A DNA stretch of 64,000 nt from an uncultured Tenacibaculum sp. (lineage in GTDB: Bacteria; Bacteroidota; Bacteroidia; Flavobacteriales; Flavobacteriaceae), in the NCBI RefSeq assembly GCF_947498805.1, contig NZ_CANMLT010000004.1, forward strand, positions 248,001 to 312,000. The letters run 5' to 3'. Below the pieces are notes generated by a model that was not told the DNA's origin, made no database searches, and saw nothing but the letters and a program-made list of their open reading frames with translations. Below, piece after piece: positions 61,941 to 64,000 of the stretch (positions within the stretch are counted from its first letter, which is position 1; each line of letters begins with the position of its first letter). The translations under genes and the position numbers were made by a program.

Positions 61941-62762
61941 TTATACCTGAGTATTTAACCAATTAACAACATCCTCTAACATTTCCTCTTTACATAAATC
62001 ATTATGAAGTTCATGGTACCCTCCTTCGTATAATTTTAAAGAAGCCTTCTCAGTTTTACCAGCAAAAGACGCTGTACCTTTATAATCAATAATTTTATCT
62101 TCTGTTCCGTGTAATAAAAGCATCGGAGTTTTTAAAGAAGCTGCATTTTCAATTGCCCAATCTGCTGCATCAAAAAATGACAAAGAAAAATTAGGGCTTA
62201 TTTTATCATGTACTAATGCATCGTTTTCATATTTACTAACTTCTTCTGGAATACGTGAAATATGCGAAGTTTCAAGTTCGCTTGGTAAAGTAATAGAAGG
62301 CGCAATTTTTTGCATAAATTTACCAATAGACAATTTCCAAGCAGGAGGTTGAAATGCCAGTTTTAACATAGGGCTGGTAGCAATAGTACCTACAAAATTA
62401 TGTTCTTTTCGTAAAGTATAATTGATTACCGTATTCCCTCCCATTGAATGGCCATATAAGAACAATGACTTATCGCCAAACACATTTTTAGCTTCTTCTA
62501 TTAGTTTAGTTACACTCTCTAAAACAACATCAAAACCAGGGTTGTGTCCACGTTTTCCAGTGGTTTTACCATGTCCGAAGTGATCAAAGGCAATTACACC
62601 GTAGTTGTTATCGGTTAGTTTTTTAGCAACATGATGATATCTGTTAGAATGTTCTCCCATTCCGTGTACTAAAACCACAACCGCTTTAACGGTTTCTGGT
62701 TGCCAATATTGACCAAAGAAAGTAGTTTTATGAAAGTTGAAGGTAAAGGTATTGTTTGTCAT
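61941..62762 (-). CDS. Alpha/beta hydrolase, monoacylglycerol lipase-like
   Basis: 273 residues. Serine hydrolase with VLVHGMGEHSNRY (oxyanion-hole region), nucleophile in LYGHSMGGNTV, Asp in LLLHGTEDKII and His in GGYHELHND. No signal peptide, so cytoplasmic. Family members cleave monoacylglycerols or lysophospholipids. The true substrate is unknown. Fourteen nt upstream of tilS on the same strand. Confidence 0.9.
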   Translation of the reverse strand: MTNNTFTFNFHKTTFFGQYWQPETVKAVVVLVHGMGEHSNRYHHVAKKLTDNNYGVIAFDHFGHGKTTGKRGHNPGFDVVLESVTKLIEEAKNVFGDKSLFLYGHSMGGNTVINYTLRKEHNFVGTIATSPMLKLAFQPPAWKLSIGKFMQKIAPSITLPSELETSHISRIPEEVSKYENDALVHDKISPNFSLSFFDAADWAIENAASLKTPMLLLHGTEDKIIDYKGTASFAGKTEKASLKLYEGGYHELHNDLCKEEMLEDVVNWLNTQV

Positions 62763-62763
62763 T

Positions 62764-63276
62764 TTATTCTCTAATAATATCTCCGTTATCTAAAATTTTA
62801 AAGTGCAAAGTAGATGGGTTGTCAGAAACATATTCTGTTAACTCAATGCTGTTTTTATCTAACTTTGAAGTAGTTTTTAATATACCATCTGTGATTTCAT
62901 CATATGCCAATATCTGACTGTTAATAATGGTGAAATCTTTGTCGTAATTTACTAAAATAGAAATAACTTCTGTGTTATTTGGGTAAAAATAGTATACAAG
63001 AGATTGAAAGTTATCAGATATTTTAGGAAGGTAAGAAATTCCAATTTTGGCTTTCTCATTATTAAGTTGATCTTCAAAAATAGAAGGTAATTTTAGCAAC
63101 GCTTGTTCTTGTTTGTTTAAAAGTTTCCCTTCTACATGATTGCTAAAATTAGTGCTATCAACTAATGGTAAACTTTTTACAGGATAATCGTTTACAAAGG
63201 AATATTTATTGGTTTTACATGCAATACCAACAACTAGTAATGCAACTAAAGTTGCGGTTTTAAAAATGGTTTTCAT
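62764..63276 (-). CDS. Lipoprotein of unknown function, 170 aa
   Basis: The frame is open to 63348, but ATG 63276 is followed by a proper lipoprotein signal (KTIFKTATLVALLVVGIAC, Cys about 20), so I take this start. It also removes the overlap with the pabB-like gene. The mature part has no recognised domain; a near-match box TATATTTA lies just upstream. Ends one nt before the hydrolase start, so probably co-transcribed with it. Confidence 0.72.
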   Translation of the reverse strand: MKTIFKTATLVALLVVGIACKTNKYSFVNDYPVKSLPLVDSTNFSNHVEGKLLNKQEQALLKLPSIFEDQLNNEKAKIGISYLPKISDNFQSLVYYFYPNNTEVISILVNYDKDFTIINSQILAYDEITDGILKTTSKLDKNSIELTEYVSDNPSTLHFKILDNGDIIRE

Positions 63277-63299
63277 AGGATAAATATAGTTAAGTTTTC

Positions 63300-64000
63300 T
63301 TAGTTGTTTAAAAGAACATATTTCATGGCTTTTGCTTTTAAAAGACATTCTTCATATTCTTTTTCTGGAGTAGATTTAGCAGTTATAGCTCCTCCTACTG
63401 AATAAGAAACGTATTTTTCTTCGGCATTGTATAAAATACTTCTGATAATTACATTGAAATCAAAGTCGCCTTCTGGAGTAAAATACCCCATGGTTCCAGA
63501 ATACAAACCACGTTTGGTTTCCTCTAGTTTTTCAATGATTTGCATGGCGGAAATTTTCGGGGCTCCAGTCATACTTCCCATAGGAAATGTATCTTTAATG
63601 ACATCAACAGGGTGAGTAGTGCTTTCAATTTCTGAAACTACAGTAGATATTAATTGATGTACTTGTTTAAAAGAATATACTTTACATAATTCTTCTACCT
63701 GTACACTTCCTTTTTTTGCAGTTCTTGACAAATCATTTCGAACTAAATCAACAATCATAATATTTTCAGATCGCTCCTTTTCGTCTCTTGCTAAATCAAA
63801 AGCGATTTTTTCATCTTCAATTGGATTTACAAATCGCTTAGCAGTGCCTTTAATGGGTTGTGAAATAATTTTATTGCCTTGCTTTCTTATATAACGTTCT
63901 GGAGTAGCAGAAAGTAAATAATGCTCTTCATTTTTAAAGAACGTTGCAAAAGGAGGTTCTGATATTTTATTTAAATGCTGATAGATTTTAAACGGATTTA
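63300..64000 (-). CDS. pabB: Aminodeoxychorismate synthase component I-like chorismate-binding enzyme (5' end outside window)
   Basis: The frame continues past the window edge on the minus strand. Visible motifs: SEPPFATFFKNEEHYLLSAT, PERYIRKQGNKIISQPIKGT, ERSENIMIVDLVRNDL and GSMTGAPKISAMQIIE, then YSVGGAITAKSTPEKEYEE. All belong to the chorismate-binding fold. The PIKGT and PFATFF forms favour PabB (4-amino-4-deoxychorismate, folate synthesis) over TrpE. Isochorismate synthase is less likely. About 233 residues of the C-terminal half are present. Confidence 0.88.
   Translation of the reverse strand, partial: NPFKIYQHLNKISEPPFATFFKNEEHYLLSATPERYIRKQGNKIISQPIKGTAKRFVNPIEDEKIAFDLARDEKERSENIMIVDLVRNDLSRTAKKGSVQVEELCKVYSFKQVHQLISTVVSEIESTTHPVDVIKDTFPMGSMTGAPKISAMQIIEKLEETKRGLYSGTMGYFTPEGDFDFNVIIRSILYNAEEKYVSYSVGGAITAKSTPEKEYEECLLKAKAMKYVLLNN

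Overview
The window is AT-rich chromosomal DNA from a member of the Flavobacteriaceae (Bacteroidota). I infer this from the alternative complex III / cytochrome oxidase operon, a type IX secretion (type B) sorting domain, SulP, rhodanese and TonB proteins of Bacteroidota type, the promoter box TAnnTTTG in front of many genes, and the near absence of Shine-Dalgarno sites. A marine Tenacibaculum/Polaribacter-like genus is a guess. No tRNA, rRNA, insertion sequence or CRISPR array was seen.

Layout. 1-2.4 kb: end of a glycosyltransferase gene, a gene-poor gap, and a universal stress protein. 2.5-7.4 kb: the rimP-nusA-infB translation/transcription operon. 7.5-8.3 kb: two small exported proteins, one with a SPOR domain. 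8.5-20 kb: actABCDEF followed by coxB-coxA, a complete quinol-to-oxygen respiratory branch. 20.1-25 kb: ruvB, a SulP transporter, and a sulfur/persulfide group (metallo-hydrolase-rhodanese, rhodanese lipoprotein, small HMA protein). 25-27.8 kb: a TonB-dependent receptor behind a TPP riboswitch, hence probably a thiamin-compound receptor. 27.9-31.6 kb: a biotin-dependent acyl-CoA carboxylase in three genes. 31.7-37.7 kb: SDR, arfB, a vitamin uptake triad (thiamine-binding protein, PnuC, NadR-like kinase), a lipoprotein, a phosphopantetheinyl transferase and ahcY. 37.7-45.3 kb: a 1270-residue T9SS-exported protein, ferritin, a TlpA-type lipoprotein and YifB/ComM. 58-64 kb: a DUF4126-like membrane protein, dsbD, tilS, an alpha/beta hydrolase, a lipoprotein and the end of a pabB-like gene.

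The accessory region is 45.5-57.9 kb. It begins with a decayed histidine kinase next to an intact LytTR regulator and a LuxR-type regulator whose phospho-acceptor Asp is apparently Glu. Then come a VKOR-thioredoxin oxidase with a degenerate C39-like N-terminus, a C39 peptidase/ABC exporter, an HlyD adaptor, and 17 intact small genes. These encode peptides with a 23-residue leader (MKKSILNLGK...EQKxINGG) and hypervariable cores. Every core has an even number of cysteines (4, 6 or 8). No dehydratase, cyclase or radical SAM enzyme is present, so I infer a secreted repertoire of disulfide-crosslinked peptides oxidised by the VKOR-thioredoxin protein, cleaved and exported by the C39-ABC/HlyD system. 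At least four further precursor genes are broken.

The most unusual signal is an RNA element. Eight sub-clusters of the peptide locus begin with a short leader that can fold as an H-type pseudoknot (stem 1 AGACAC/GTGTCT, stem 2 CCTTGA/TCAAGG), usually preceded by a small hairpin with a CGCGA loop. It sits 26-31 nt before the start codon. Both stems change between copies in a compensatory way. A ninth, degenerate copy may exist. I do not recognise it as a described RNA family.
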